Positions 25,989 through 33,953 of a stretch of 48,862 bases of DNA are shown in pieces. The DNA lies in assembly GCA_017503785.1 (NCBI GenBank), contig JAFVSK010000026.1:1-48862 (forward strand), in the 5' to 3' direction. The translations under genes and the position numbers were made by a program. Numbering within the stretch: the first letter of the stretch is position 1; each line of letters begins with the position of its first letter. The notes under the pieces were generated by a model. It made no database searches. It worked only from the letters and a program-made list of their open reading frames with translations, and was not told where the DNA came from. Origin of the DNA: Clostridia bacterium. GTDB lineage: Bacteria; Bacillota; Clostridia; Oscillospirales; Acutalibacteraceae.

Positions 25989-26208
25989 GCTTCACCCCCT
26001 TCTTGACAGCCGCCTTGCGTGCTTCCTTGAAGAAAGCGAGGTCTGGCGACTTGTTCTGCAGCTTGGCGTTCAGCAGGCCCAGGCGGATGACACCTTGGAT
26101 ATTGGCCGCCGTGTTGTTGAGTTCGTGGGCCACTGCTGGCTCCACTTTGCCTGCGCGGATGTCTTTGTAGAGACCCGTCAATTCATTGGTGAGTGCTTCG
26201 AGGTTCAT
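25981..26208 (-). CDS. Small helical protein
   Basis: 75 residues: MNLEALTNELTGLYKDIRAG, then VAHELNNTAANIQGVIRLGL and a basic C-terminus (KAAVKKGVKRG). It looks all-helical, like small phage proteins of unknown function that sit beside replication genes. Overlaps both neighbours by 4-8 bp, so translation is probably coupled. Confidence 0.6.
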   Translation of the reverse strand: MNLEALTNELTGLYKDIRAGKVEPAVAHELNNTAANIQGVIRLGLLNAKLQNKSPDLAFFKEARKAAVKKGVKRG

Positions 26209-26690
26209 GGTGCGACTTTCTGTTTTCTGAGTTCACGTTTGATCAGCATCTGGGTGCGGAAGATCGGGAGCACTTCGTCGGGCACGTCCTTGCTGGTCAG
26301 ACCGACAGACCCGTATCCGTGCGCCACGATGCCCCGAACACTGGCATCGTTGAGGTCCTGCCAGCGCTGGGCTTGGTTTGCCAGTCGGCGCTCGCGGTGG
26401 CGTTCATAGTCTGCGCGCCGGAGTTCCGCTACACGCTCGGGGTTGGCCTCCCTCCATCTGCGGACGCATTCGCGTTCCTTTTCTGGGTTGGCCTCGCGCC
26501 ACGCTTTGTTGCGAGCAAGAATTTCCTCTTTCTTGCGCCGGTAGTAGTCCTTCTTTTGCACGCTGACCTTGTGCTTTTTCCAGGTGAGTAGATGCGCGTC
26601 GTGTAGCACCGTCGGGTATCCGGTCATCCACGCTGGCGGCGTGTAGTACTCCGGCGCGAGCATCGAAGCGTCAAACTTGCGTCTTGGCAT
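26205..26690 (-). CDS. Basic protein resembling an HNH endonuclease without the HNH core
   Basis: 161 residues from ATG 26690. The centre has repeats REANPEKE and REANPERV with very basic flanks (KDYYRRKKEEILARNKAWRE). The same kind of repeat fills the middle of the HNH gene at 8033-8704, where it is followed by an HNH core. Here no His-Asn-His core is present; the C-terminus is GIVAHGYGSVGLTSKDVPDE and a helix. It may be a domesticated DNA-binding remnant of a homing endonuclease, or an unrelated basic phage protein. Confidence 0.55.
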   Translation of the reverse strand: MPRRKFDASMLAPEYYTPPAWMTGYPTVLHDAHLLTWKKHKVSVQKKDYYRRKKEEILARNKAWREANPEKERECVRRWREANPERVAELRRADYERHRERRLANQAQRWQDLNDASVRGIVAHGYGSVGLTSKDVPDEVLPIFRTQMLIKRELRKQKVAP

Positions 26691-26931
26691 GTTGGCGCTC
26701 CAAAATCGCCGCATCAATCGCCTCGCGAACCGTGGGCTTCTGCGCGCCGACCTGACGCACAGGCGTGCCCTCCAGCACGGCGAACTGCCCGTCGATGCAC
26801 ATGACCTTCCACTGGTAGGTCTGCAGCGCGTCGAGGCGCAGCTTGTTCAGGTTGGCTTTGTAGAGGTGGGCGACGAAGCCCAGGCCCAGCAGCGCGAAGC
26901 CGATGAGGCCAAACCATTCGATTGGTGTCAT
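26671..26931 (-). CDS. Single-pass membrane protein A
   Basis: 86 residues starting MTPIEWFGLIGFALLGLGFV, with one N-terminal membrane helix (about 5-24) and a soluble tail (KLRLDALQTYQWKVMCIDGQ, then PTVREAIDAAILERQ). GGAG precedes the ATG in the minus strand. Its opening is similar to that of the next small gene, MTPLEWIFAIG, suggesting duplication. Function unknown. Confidence 0.6.
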   Translation of the reverse strand: MTPIEWFGLIGFALLGLGFVAHLYKANLNKLRLDALQTYQWKVMCIDGQFAVLEGTPVRQVGAQKPTVREAIDAAILERQHAKTQV

Positions 26932-27053
26932 TGGTGTTTCTCCAGGCGCTGGCGCACCATCTTGAAAGCGGTAACGAGGATGAAGAACGCTGCTCCGGCA
27001 CCGAGGGCAAGCAGCGTCATGCCGATTGCAAAAATCCATTCGAGTGGGGTCAT
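26928..27053 (-). CDS. Mini membrane protein B (41 residues)
   Basis: ATGA overlap at both ends and GGAGAG upstream. Sequence begins MTPLEWIFAIGMTLLALGAG, one membrane helix, then a basic tail ending RQRLEKHQ. It is too short for a typical gene list, but overlaps and ribosome-binding site support it. Start residues parallel the neighbouring 86-residue membrane protein (MTPxEW). Confidence 0.6.
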   Translation of the reverse strand: MTPLEWIFAIGMTLLALGAGAAFFILVTAFKMVRQRLEKHQ

Positions 27054-27154
27054 GTGCTCTCTCCTTTGTTGACGACCAGCAGTGCGGCGATGCACACACC
27101 GATGAAGACGCCTGCGAACAGGCCGACTGCGAGGCCGATGGTGAAGTCATCCAT
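27050..27154 (-). CDS. Mini membrane protein C (34 residues)
   Basis: MDDFTIGLAVGLFAGVFIGV, then a few more hydrophobic residues and a polar end (VVNKGEST). One Gly-rich membrane helix. Ribosome-binding site AAGGAG lies at proper distance and the stop overlaps the next ATG. Third in a row of small membrane proteins. Confidence 0.6.
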   Translation of the reverse strand: MDDFTIGLAVGLFAGVFIGVCIAALLVVNKGEST

Positions 27155-27428
27155 GGGTGGACTCCTTGTGGAATCGGATGTCAAAGTCCGCAAGGGCGTC
27201 GTCTGCGTGTTTGGAGCTGCCGAATTTCAGTTGAACGCCGATCCAAAGTTCCTTGCGATAGTCGCGCTGGGGGATCACTTCGAGCGGTTCGAGCATCTGA
27301 ATCTGGCCGGGCTTGAACATCTCGGCGAGGTAGGCTTCGATGGCCGGTGCTACGCCGTCATGTGCACTACCCGGGGCGTCATAGAAAGCCATCATCGCCT
27401 TCCGTAAGCACTCACGGTTGAGTTCCAT
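27147..27428 (-). CDS. Small unknown protein
   Basis: 93 residues from the ATG at 27428 (a GTG one codon earlier is possible). Contains MELNRECLRKAMMAFYDAPG, EAYLAEMFKPGQIQ, then RKELWIGVQLKFGSSKHADD. Appears alpha plus beta and soluble. I do not recognise the family. Confidence 0.6.
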   Translation of the reverse strand: MELNRECLRKAMMAFYDAPGSAHDGVAPAIEAYLAEMFKPGQIQMLEPLEVIPQRDYRKELWIGVQLKFGSSKHADDALADFDIRFHKESTHG

Positions 27429-28147
27429 CACACACCTCCTTCCGTCTTGCCCGCGCCGTACTCCAGTTCGAGCAGGAGCTGGCAGTAGTGAATGACCTTG
27501 CGCACGTCGTCGGCGCCGTGCTTCTGGCGGTGGCGCGTGATGTACTTGACCACGTTACCTTCGGCGAAGCCGAGCTTGTTGGCGTGGATGTACTCGATGG
27601 GTTGGATGGCGCAGTCTTTGTAGTGGGTGCCGCCGACCTGCACGTCGAGCGCGTTGGGCACCATACCGATGGGCAATTCAGCCTTCGGCTGCTCCGTCCA
27701 CGCTTGGCCGTCGAACGTCCAGCCGAGGGCGCTCAGGGTTTCTTCGGCGAGGGTGGCGCTGTCGGAGGGCTGCGGGGCTGCGGCTTTCTCGGCCACTTTG
27801 TAGGCGGCGATGTCTGCGTTACCGCAGTGGTTCCACATATATCTGTCGGCAGGACCGTGCTTGGTCGAGCGGCCGATCCTAACTTCGACCACCTTCCCGC
27901 GCGTTTCCGCCGGCTGCTCACCGCCGCGCCAGATCGTGAAGCCGTTCTCGTCCTTGACGAGTTCGATCAGGTCGCTGTTGCTCTCTCCGTCATAAAACTC
28001 AGCGCCAGTGTCGGACACCGAGTCGCCGTTTTCGAGGTCCCACGGCCAATCGTCGTGCCCGTCGTTGCTGACGACTTTGCGCTCTTTACCATCTCGGCAG
28101 CGCCACACCTGCCCCACCTTGATCTCAATGCCATTTACTCCGACCAT
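27428..28147 (-). CDS. DUF3310-type protein with N-terminal SH3-like segment
   Basis: 239 residues from ATG 28147. The C-terminal ~65 residues match DUF3310 (phage putative nucleotide kinase group): VGGTHYKDCAIQPIEYI, then KYITRHRQKHGADDVRK and YCQLLLELE. The N-terminus (IKVGQVWRCRDGKERKVVSN) looks like a small beta-barrel. A middle segment (AAYKVAEKAAA) is linker-like. A promoter with a 17-bp spacer lies directly upstream. Function of DUF3310 is unproven; kinase is only a database label. Confidence 0.75.
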   Translation of the reverse strand: MVGVNGIEIKVGQVWRCRDGKERKVVSNDGHDDWPWDLENGDSVSDTGAEFYDGESNSDLIELVKDENGFTIWRGGEQPAETRGKVVEVRIGRSTKHGPADRYMWNHCGNADIAAYKVAEKAAAPQPSDSATLAEETLSALGWTFDGQAWTEQPKAELPIGMVPNALDVQVGGTHYKDCAIQPIEYIHANKLGFAEGNVVKYITRHRQKHGADDVRKVIHYCQLLLELEYGAGKTEGGV

Positions 28148-28175
28148 GATTGCCTTTCGGTTGTTGATGGTAGGA

Positions 28176-28204
28176 AGTTTAGCAAACGCGCAAAAACTGC
28201 GCAA
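28176..28204 (-). promoter_or_regulatory. Candidate promoter for the distal part of the leftward operon
   Basis: On the minus strand TTGCGC (28204-28199), a 17-bp spacer and TAAACT (28181-28176) stand about 30 bp before the ATG at 28147. The spacer holds TTTTTGCGCG, like the TTGCGCA words in other control regions of this phage. The 74-bp gap after the helicase gene is otherwise empty. Confidence 0.5.
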
Positions 28205-28221
28205 GGGGGTTGTGAGGGGTT

Positions 28222-29643
28222 TTAGCGGGAAATTTTCATGGCTTCCATGAGAGCGTCTTGGATGGAGGCTTTTGTGCGCAGGCGCTTCACGACAACCTCT
28301 TCCAGCGTTCCGGCCGCAATGAGCCGATGGACGTACACCGGGCGGTTGTACCCGCTCTGCGCCTGGCGGGTGGGGCCCAGGCGCTCGACCATCTGCGCGC
28401 TGGCCTCAAGACTCCAGTTGCTGGAGAAGAAACACAGAATGTTGCTTCCGTGCTGGAGACTCAACCCGTGGCCGGCGCTTTGTGGGTGGGCCACGAGCAT
28501 TTGAATCTCACCCGCGTTCCAGCGGTCGATGATCTTCGGGTCGGCGCCGAGGTGCACAGCCTTGGGGAACGCCTTCAAGATGCGCGCCAGGTCGCTCTTG
28601 AAGTGGTACGCACAGAGCACTGGCATGCCTGCTGCCTCTTCGACCACGCTCTGCAGCGCCTCGATCTTGGCGTCGTGCACCAGCGACCATGCGCCGTCAG
28701 CGTCGGTGTAGAGCGCGCCAGAAGCGATTTGTAAAACCTTCTGCGAGAGGGCTGCCGCGCTGAAGGCTTCGATGGGCTTGCCTTCCAGCTCCACGAACAT
28801 TTCTTGCTCCATTTTTTTATAGAGCTTCATGGCGGCCGATGGCATCTCAACCTTGATGTCGTTCTCGATGAGTTCGGGTAAGTCAAAGTAGTCGCGCGCC
28901 TCCAGCGCGATGGTGATGTCTTTGATGGCTGCGCGAATTTGTTCGTCCGCAAAAGGTAGCGGTTCAATCTGTTGCTTCTGCGGGTCGCTTCCCGGGCGGG
29001 CGCGGAACCAGCGGTGGCTGAAGGCAGTGAAACTGGTTCCGAGGCGTCGGCCGGAATCCAAGAAAAAATACTGCGCCCACAAATCTTCCAGGCCATTCGG
29101 AGCGGGCGTGCCAGACAGGCAGATGAACCGAGTGGCGCGGGTCAACGCGACGCGGGCCAGGGCTTTGGCGCGCTTGCCCCCTTGGCCGGTGAGAAACTTC
29201 TTGCCGGACTTGCTCGTCTGGATGCTGACGCGCAGGCTCTTGAGTTTCGTGCTTTCGTCACAGACGATGCAATCGAACGACCAGTTGGCGCCGTGGTACT
29301 CCACCAGCCATTCCAGCACGTCGTAATTTGCCGTAACGATCACCGCGTCGGAGCCAATGGCGGCGCGGCGCGTATCGGCATCGCCGACGGCCACGGCGAT
29401 CTTCATGTGCCCGAAGCTGGCTTTGAACTTCTCGATCTCACCGGGCCACGTGCTGACGGCCACGCGCTTGGGGCCGAGCACGAGCACGCGCTTGACCTCA
29501 CCGAGCAGCAACAGCATGGACAGGGCCTCCAGGGTGGCCGGCCCTTTGCCGGTTCCCATGGACGCCGCCACGAAGCAGCGGGGGTGGTTCAGGATATGAT
29601 TGGTGATGGCGGGCTGATAAACCCGAGGGGCGTAGCGGGTCAC
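28222..29643 (-). CDS. SNF2-type superfamily 2 helicase
   Basis: 473 residues. Motif I ASMGTGKGPA with Lys33; motif II CDEST (129-132 DEST); motif III SGTPAPNG (177-184); motif VI near MVERLGPTRQ (about 426-435), where the usual ERxxRxGQ is slightly altered. SF2 helicases of this phage type sit between PolA, VRR-NUC and MazG-like genes and are thought to remodel replication forks or recombination intermediates. Full length for the family. Confidence 0.9.
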   Translation of the reverse strand: MTRYAPRVYQPAITNHILNHPRCFVAASMGTGKGPATLEALSMLLLLGEVKRVLVLGPKRVAVSTWPGEIEKFKASFGHMKIAVAVGDADTRRAAIGSDAVIVTANYDVLEWLVEYHGANWSFDCIVCDESTKLKSLRVSIQTSKSGKKFLTGQGGKRAKALARVALTRATRFICLSGTPAPNGLEDLWAQYFFLDSGRRLGTSFTAFSHRWFRARPGSDPQKQQIEPLPFADEQIRAAIKDITIALEARDYFDLPELIENDIKVEMPSAAMKLYKKMEQEMFVELEGKPIEAFSAAALSQKVLQIASGALYTDADGAWSLVHDAKIEALQSVVEEAAGMPVLCAYHFKSDLARILKAFPKAVHLGADPKIIDRWNAGEIQMLVAHPQSAGHGLSLQHGSNILCFFSSNWSLEASAQMVERLGPTRQAQSGYNRPVYVHRLIAAGTLEEVVVKRLRTKASIQDALMEAMKISR

Positions 29644-30050
29644 AGGAAAGGCGTGAGGTCAGGCTTGATGTACGACTGTGGCTTGGCAATCTTGCCGTTG
29701 GCATCGAACACCGGCTTGCCGTCAACGAATTTCGAATAGTTGCTCCGTGTGACCTCGGCCAGCGCGCCCTCGATGTCCAGCCCGAACATGTGGGCCACGC
29801 CGACGGCGGTGACGATCTGGTCGCAGATGGCGTCAAGCAGTTCGGTGCGGTCTGGTTGCATCACGCCCGGGAACTCGCTCTTCATGTAATTGGCCCACAG
29901 TTCGACGTTCGCCGAGGTGTTTTGGAAGCCCAATGCCGTCAGCATCTCGGCGAACTCTTCCGCGTGGCAACCGAGCTGTACGGCGCGGTTTTTGTCGGTG
30001 GGCTCCGGTACGGCAAGTTGGAACCACTGTTTGATGCGGGGAATTGTCAT
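29640..30050 (-). CDS. MazG-like nucleotide pyrophosphohydrolase
   Basis: 136 residues. The helical core has EEFAEM near 31-36, then DRTELLDAICDQIVTAVGVA, the metal-binding Glu/Asp pattern of all-alpha NTP pyrophosphatases. The C-terminal segment SNYSKFVDGKPVFDANGKIA is the typical substrate-side loop of the phage PRA-PH/MazG group. It would hydrolyse nucleotides and help keep the nucleotide pool or (p)ppGpp low during replication. Confidence 0.82.
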   Translation of the reverse strand: MTIPRIKQWFQLAVPEPTDKNRAVQLGCHAEEFAEMLTALGFQNTSANVELWANYMKSEFPGVMQPDRTELLDAICDQIVTAVGVAHMFGLDIEGALAEVTRSNYSKFVDGKPVFDANGKIAKPQSYIKPDLTPFL

Positions 30051-30059
30051 TTCGGTCTT

Positions 30060-30404
30060 TCAGTTGGTTGAGGAAACAGTGCTGCCCGCCAGGCGCTGCA
30101 CCATGTCCAGATGCTGGGCCTTGCTGCGGTAGGTTCGCGCCCGTTCGGCGTCCGTCTTACGTTGCCGCTTGGCGTCGCGCCCTGGGCCGATCTTGTAAAT
30201 CTTGATGGAGTCCCGGCCGCGTCCGTCTTTGTCCCATGCGCAGATGTGCGCGGCCTTGGCGGCGTGGAGTTCGCGGGTGTACTGCAGGACGGTGACGTAG
30301 TGTAGGCCCGTCAACTCGGCCAGGGTGCGGCAGTCGTGAACGCCCTCCAGCATGTGCAGGATCAACTGCGCGTAGGTCAGGGCTCCCACTTTCACTTGCT
30401 TCAT
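30060..30404 (-). CDS. Winged-helix DNA-binding protein 1
   Basis: 114 residues. Helix-turn-helix around AQLILHMLEGVHDCRTLAEL and TGLHYVTVLQYTRELHAA, followed by the signature ICAWDKDGRGRDSIKIYKIG and a basic tail. The same layout appears in the proteins at 38811 and 41673, so it belongs to a small paralogous set in this phage. Likely a transcription regulator or replication accessory protein; target unknown. Confidence 0.7.
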   Translation of the reverse strand: MKQVKVGALTYAQLILHMLEGVHDCRTLAELTGLHYVTVLQYTRELHAAKAAHICAWDKDGRGRDSIKIYKIGPGRDAKRQRKTDAERARTYRSKAQHLDMVQRLAGSTVSSTN

Positions 30405-30586
30405 TGCTTGCTTTCAGAGTTGATCTTCTTCACCGCCTGCGCCACCACCCAGCGAGTGCTGCCCATGCTGATGACGATCTCCGCCTGGGTGAGCCCCTGC
30501 TTGCGCAGGGCGGCCACGCGGGCGAGGTTGATGGGTTTCGTCTTGGGGCCGCTACCAGGGCGCGTACCGCCGTGGGTGTTCTTCAT
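30401..30586 (-). CDS. Small helix-turn-helix protein
   Basis: 61 residues from ATG 30586: a Gly-rich start (MKNTHGGTRPGSGPKTKP), then ARVAALRKQGLTQAEIVISM and GSTRWVVAQAVKKIN, a simple helix-turn-helix like resolvase or terminase-small N-terminal domains (GGxRPGSGPK). ATGA overlaps at both ends. Probably DNA-binding; role unknown. Confidence 0.65.
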   Translation of the reverse strand: MKNTHGGTRPGSGPKTKPINLARVAALRKQGLTQAEIVISMGSTRWVVAQAVKKINSESKQ

Positions 30587-30792
30587 ACCGGCACCTTTCC
30601 TGTTGCGTGCAGCACGGCAGTCCACACACCCTTGTCCGTGGGCGCCTGACCCCATTCCTCGGCGTAGCGGTTGTCGATGAGGTTCTTGGCGATGGAGCGG
30701 GCCTGCGCCTCTTTGACCCCCAGCCGCTCGGCCAGTTCGGCGCGGGTGGCGGGCAGGTGGGCCAGCGCTTTGTTGATGGTTTCGTTTCTCAT
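30583..30792 (-). CDS. Small winged-helix protein 2
   Basis: 69 residues: NKALAHLPATRAELAERLGV, then KEAQARSIAKNLIDNRYAEE and a beta wing (GVWTAVLHATG). It resembles the winged-helix core of the other small regulators here but lacks the ICAW segment. ATG overlaps the VRR-NUC stop. Confidence 0.65.
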   Translation of the reverse strand: MRNETINKALAHLPATRAELAERLGVKEAQARSIAKNLIDNRYAEEWGQAPTDKGVWTAVLHATGKVPV

Positions 30793-31064
30793 GGTGCTTG
30801 GTCGATCACGTCTACGGCGAAGCCCATGGCACGCAGGCGGTCGTGCTCGCGCACTTGGCCGGGCCGGGGCTTCTTGTTGGGCGCCTTGTACTCCGCAAAG
30901 CGGAAGTAGCGGGCGACGATCTCCTGGTGCTCCGGTGGCACCGGGAACAGCTTGATGCGGTCGGGCACGTTGGCGCGGCCGGGCGACACGAACTTGAGGC
31001 TCAGGCCGCCGAGGGCGGTGGTGGCCTCTTTGTCGGCGCGCTCGATGGTGGACTCGCGGGTCAT
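30789..31064 (-). CDS. VRR-NUC nuclease
   Basis: 91 residues. The compact VRR-NUC fold is visible: LKFVSPGRANVPDRIKL with the metal-binding Asp, then RFAEYKAPNKKPRPGQVREH with Glu-X-Lys and Gln, and DRLRAMGFAVDVID. Stand-alone phage VRR-NUC proteins act as structure-specific nucleases, probably as Holliday-junction resolvase-like enzymes, and sit in replication modules with PolA and SF2 helicases, as here. Confidence 0.88.
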   Translation of the reverse strand: MTRESTIERADKEATTALGGLSLKFVSPGRANVPDRIKLFPVPPEHQEIVARYFRFAEYKAPNKKPRPGQVREHDRLRAMGFAVDVIDQAP

Positions 31065-31621
31065 GCAGGGGCTTTCTTGTTGCGGTTGGCGATTTTGAAC
31101 AGGTGCTCGACCTGGAACTGCGCGTCGGCCAGCGCGTTGTGCGCGCCGGTGCCCTTGTCGGCGGGGTTGTACTCGATGGCCGAGTACATGTTGCGCACGG
31201 TCCGAAAATCTCTTTCATTTGTCCAGTACCAAGGCGTCTTGATGTCGGCGCGCTTGTAGGCCCCGCCGACGATGGTCAGATCGAACGCATTCGAGTTGCC
31301 CCATGGGCGCACGTCCTCGTGGCGGCAGGTCTCTTTGATCCAGTCGCTGAAGTCCTGCAGCACCTTGCGGATGTCCTGCCCGTTGAAGCGCACGCCGTGG
31401 CGAGCCTCATCGCTCTGCCCCAGCCACCACAGGAACGCGGACGGGTCGATGGTGCCACCATCGCGCACGCTGGTCGCCAGGTGCACGGTGCGCAGGAACG
31501 TGGGGCCCAGGGTCTGCGTCTTCATATCGAAGAACACTGCGCCGATGGACATCAGCGCTCCGGTGGGCGGGAGGCCCGCAGTCTCTGTATCAATCATGAG
31601 ATCGAAAAATTGGGTGGTCAT
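31061..31621 (-). CDS. DnaQ-like 3'-5' exonuclease (DEDDh)
   Basis: 186 residues from ATG 31621. Exo I: FDLMIDTETAGLPP (Asp7, Glu9 region); Exo II around NSNAFDLTIVGGAYKR; Exo III HNALADAQFQ near 166-175 with the His typical of DEDDh enzymes. It ends inside the operon next to PolA, whose own exonuclease domain is also kept, so two proofreading-type domains are present. A role in removing primers or in recombination is plausible. Confidence 0.87.
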   Translation of the reverse strand: MTTQFFDLMIDTETAGLPPTGALMSIGAVFFDMKTQTLGPTFLRTVHLATSVRDGGTIDPSAFLWWLGQSDEARHGVRFNGQDIRKVLQDFSDWIKETCRHEDVRPWGNSNAFDLTIVGGAYKRADIKTPWYWTNERDFRTVRNMYSAIEYNPADKGTGAHNALADAQFQVEHLFKIANRNKKAPA

Positions 31622-31622
31622 A

Positions 31623-33728
31623 TCAGCCCTTGTAGTAGCGAGTGGTTTCAAACCCGGCGGCCGAGAGCGGCAGGCCCGGGGCCCAGTCGGGGTTCGTGGA
31701 CAGGATCGCCACGAGGCCGTCTGCGTCGTATTCAGGGGTGTCGGGCACTTCGGTCAAGCCTTCGTCGTGCACGCTGAGGACGGGCAGGTATCCCTTGTCC
31801 TCGGCCACTTGCAGCGCTGGCGCCAGGATGTCGCGCGAGGTGGTTTGGCAGACGTTGCCGGTCATCTTGCCTCCATGTGTGAACACCTTCACCCACTGCC
31901 GCGTGGTCTTGCCTTCCTCGGCTGCCTCGCCGAAGTAGGCGATGGTTCCGTCGTCCAACAGGTGCGGGTGGAAGTAGGTGATAAGCCGCCCGCTGGGCAG
32001 CCGCACGACCATCCAGCGCTGACCCTTGTGGGACACGCAGCGCACCTTGATGTACTTGCCAACAGGAAACACCACGCCCCAGTTCCGGAGGGCGCTCTTG
32101 GCCGCGTTCTGCAGGTCGTACCAGAAGGCTTTGGTGGCAGGGTGGCGAGCGCGCCAGGCGAGTTTGCACGCCTCGCTGGCGAGCCATTCGGTTTCGCTGA
32201 TCTCCAGCGACTCCAATTGCGGGCGGCCCCACTTGTTCAGGTTTTCGTGAGCTTTGGCGATCAGCGCGGGGGACACCTGTTCCTGCAGAGTGCCCCAGTA
32301 GTCGGCCATGCGGACGTTGTAGGCCGCCGCGAACTTCTGGTAGCCAGACACACCGCCCATGTACCCGCTGGCGAGGTCTGAAACTTTCCCTAGCGAGTCG
32401 CGGATGTACTTGGGCACCTCCATGGCCGGCACGCCGGTGATGATGGAGGCGGTAACCTTATATAAATCGGGCCCACGGCCAGCGTCGTACTCCCGGAACG
32501 CCTGCAGCTTCCATTCTTCCCCGGCCACCCACGCGAGCATGCGGCCCTCGATGTTGGACAAGTCCGCCACCACCAGCTTCTTGCCGGGAGGGGCGATCAC
32601 GCAACCGCGCAGGGCCGCCGCACCGAACAACATGAGGTTGTCGAACATCAGGTCGTGTGCCCCGGCCTTCAGGCACTCGATGTACTGCTCGACTGCGGTG
32701 GGCTTGGGGAGGCCACGGCTGGGCAGATTCTGGGGTTGGAACATACGACCAGCCCAGCGGCGGGTGCGGCTGGCCCCTGCGAACTGCAGGCCCCCACGGA
32801 AGCGTCCGTCGGCCGCCACGGCGGGGTCCAGTGCGGCGTACTTGGCCGTGCTGGTCTTGTTCGACGCCATGGACAGCTCCATCAGCTCGGCAAGACGTGG
32901 GTCGATCTTTTCGCGCGCCTTCAGCATCTGGGTGAAGGTGTCCTTGGTCGTGTCCTCCAATTCCACACCGAACTCATTGAGCACGAATGCCTTGAATTGG
33001 TCGCGCTGGCTCGGCCGGTCCACCACGCCGCGCGTCAGCTCGCGGAACCGCACGCCGATGCGCTCCTTCTCTACGATGGCCGCCCGTGCACCGGCGCGTG
33101 TCAACTCCTGGTCCACCTGGAACCCACGCTCGTTGATCCGTTGGTCGCAGTGCCACTCTGCAATGGCCGAGGCGTCCCAATTCCAGGTGGGCGTGCGGCG
33201 CACGCACTCGCGCATGGCGGTGATGTCGTCGGCCGCGTAGACCTTGAAGCGCTCCCACTCGGCGGGGTGTGTGAGCCGCGTGGCGCGCTGCACCTTGCGG
33301 TTGGCTGGCTGGGGGCGGGTGAACAACTGGATGAGCTTCTTGCCCTCCTTGTTCTTGGCCTGGTCCTCGGGCACCTTGAGCACCGTGCACAGGTCACCGA
33401 GGCTGGCGGGCAGCGCGTGGGACAGCGCCTGAGCCATGCTGCAGCGCCAGCGGGTCAACTCGATGCGGGGGAGGTGGGCCTGCCGTGGGCCGTTGTGGAT
33501 GGCCTTATCGAACGCAGCGTTGTGCGCGATGACTTCGGGGGCTTCGGCCATCGCATGGCGCAGATCGTCGGGCAGCGGCTCGCAGGTGCAGTCCCAGACC
33601 TTGACCGGGCCGTCGTCAATCGCGTAGGAGACCAGCAGGTCCTCGGCGGTTTCCGCGTAGCGGTAGGTGCCGACTTCTTTCAGGTCGATCTCGCACCACG
33701 TCTCCCTATCAAGCCACAGTCGCTGCAT
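31623..33728 (-). CDS. Family A DNA polymerase
   Basis: 701 residues. N-terminal exonuclease domain: LDRET with Asp7 and Glu9, HNAAFDK with Asp74, AADD near 166-169. Polymerase motif A VVADLSNIEGR (386-396; Asp389, Glu394), motif B RDSLGKVSDLASGYMGG (443-459) and motif C VHDEG (653-657) are intact, so it should be an active proofreading replicative polymerase. It is close in size to T7-type enzymes. The operon order DUF2800, DUF2815, PolA, VRR-NUC, SF2 helicase is a known phage replication module. Confidence 0.95.
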   Translation of the reverse strand: MQRLWLDRETWCEIDLKEVGTYRYAETAEDLLVSYAIDDGPVKVWDCTCEPLPDDLRHAMAEAPEVIAHNAAFDKAIHNGPRQAHLPRIELTRWRCSMAQALSHALPASLGDLCTVLKVPEDQAKNKEGKKLIQLFTRPQPANRKVQRATRLTHPAEWERFKVYAADDITAMRECVRRTPTWNWDASAIAEWHCDQRINERGFQVDQELTRAGARAAIVEKERIGVRFRELTRGVVDRPSQRDQFKAFVLNEFGVELEDTTKDTFTQMLKAREKIDPRLAELMELSMASNKTSTAKYAALDPAVAADGRFRGGLQFAGASRTRRWAGRMFQPQNLPSRGLPKPTAVEQYIECLKAGAHDLMFDNLMLFGAAALRGCVIAPPGKKLVVADLSNIEGRMLAWVAGEEWKLQAFREYDAGRGPDLYKVTASIITGVPAMEVPKYIRDSLGKVSDLASGYMGGVSGYQKFAAAYNVRMADYWGTLQEQVSPALIAKAHENLNKWGRPQLESLEISETEWLASEACKLAWRARHPATKAFWYDLQNAAKSALRNWGVVFPVGKYIKVRCVSHKGQRWMVVRLPSGRLITYFHPHLLDDGTIAYFGEAAEEGKTTRQWVKVFTHGGKMTGNVCQTTSRDILAPALQVAEDKGYLPVLSVHDEGLTEVPDTPEYDADGLVAILSTNPDWAPGLPLSAAGFETTRYYKG

Positions 33729-33953
33729 TCAGTTCTTTCTAAATTTCAAAGTTCAATGACCGTTCCCCAAATTCCCGCTTGTGTCGTTGCCGGCCTCCAG
33801 CGGTTTGCGCATGCACTAGGTGTAAAACGTCCACGGGCACCTGGTGTTAGCCATAAGGGGCGAGTTACCGGGTGGTCAGCCCAGCGAAAGGAGGCGGAGG
33901 CCCCGTTGTGTATCCCTTTGGAGAAGGGCGGCAAGCGCCCCTCTGCGAAGGGT
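33729..33953 (-). other. 225-bp gap between small gene and polymerase with complementary segments
   Basis: No confident gene. A 62-codon minus-strand frame with a TTG start (33746-33934) exists, but codon pattern and start are weak. On the plus strand GGCCTCC near 33794 is complementary to GGAGGCC near 33896, and inside it ACTAGGTG pairs with CACCTGGT, so either strand could fold into a long stem-loop. The last 30 bp before the polymerase ATG are A/T-rich and carry AGAAAG as a ribosome-binding site. Confidence 0.45.

Noticed and set aside
33746-33934. 62-codon minus-strand gene before the polymerase
   Set aside because: Only a TTG start, Arg/Trp/Pro-rich translation unlike its neighbours, and no overlap with adjacent genes; treated as part of an unexplained gap.
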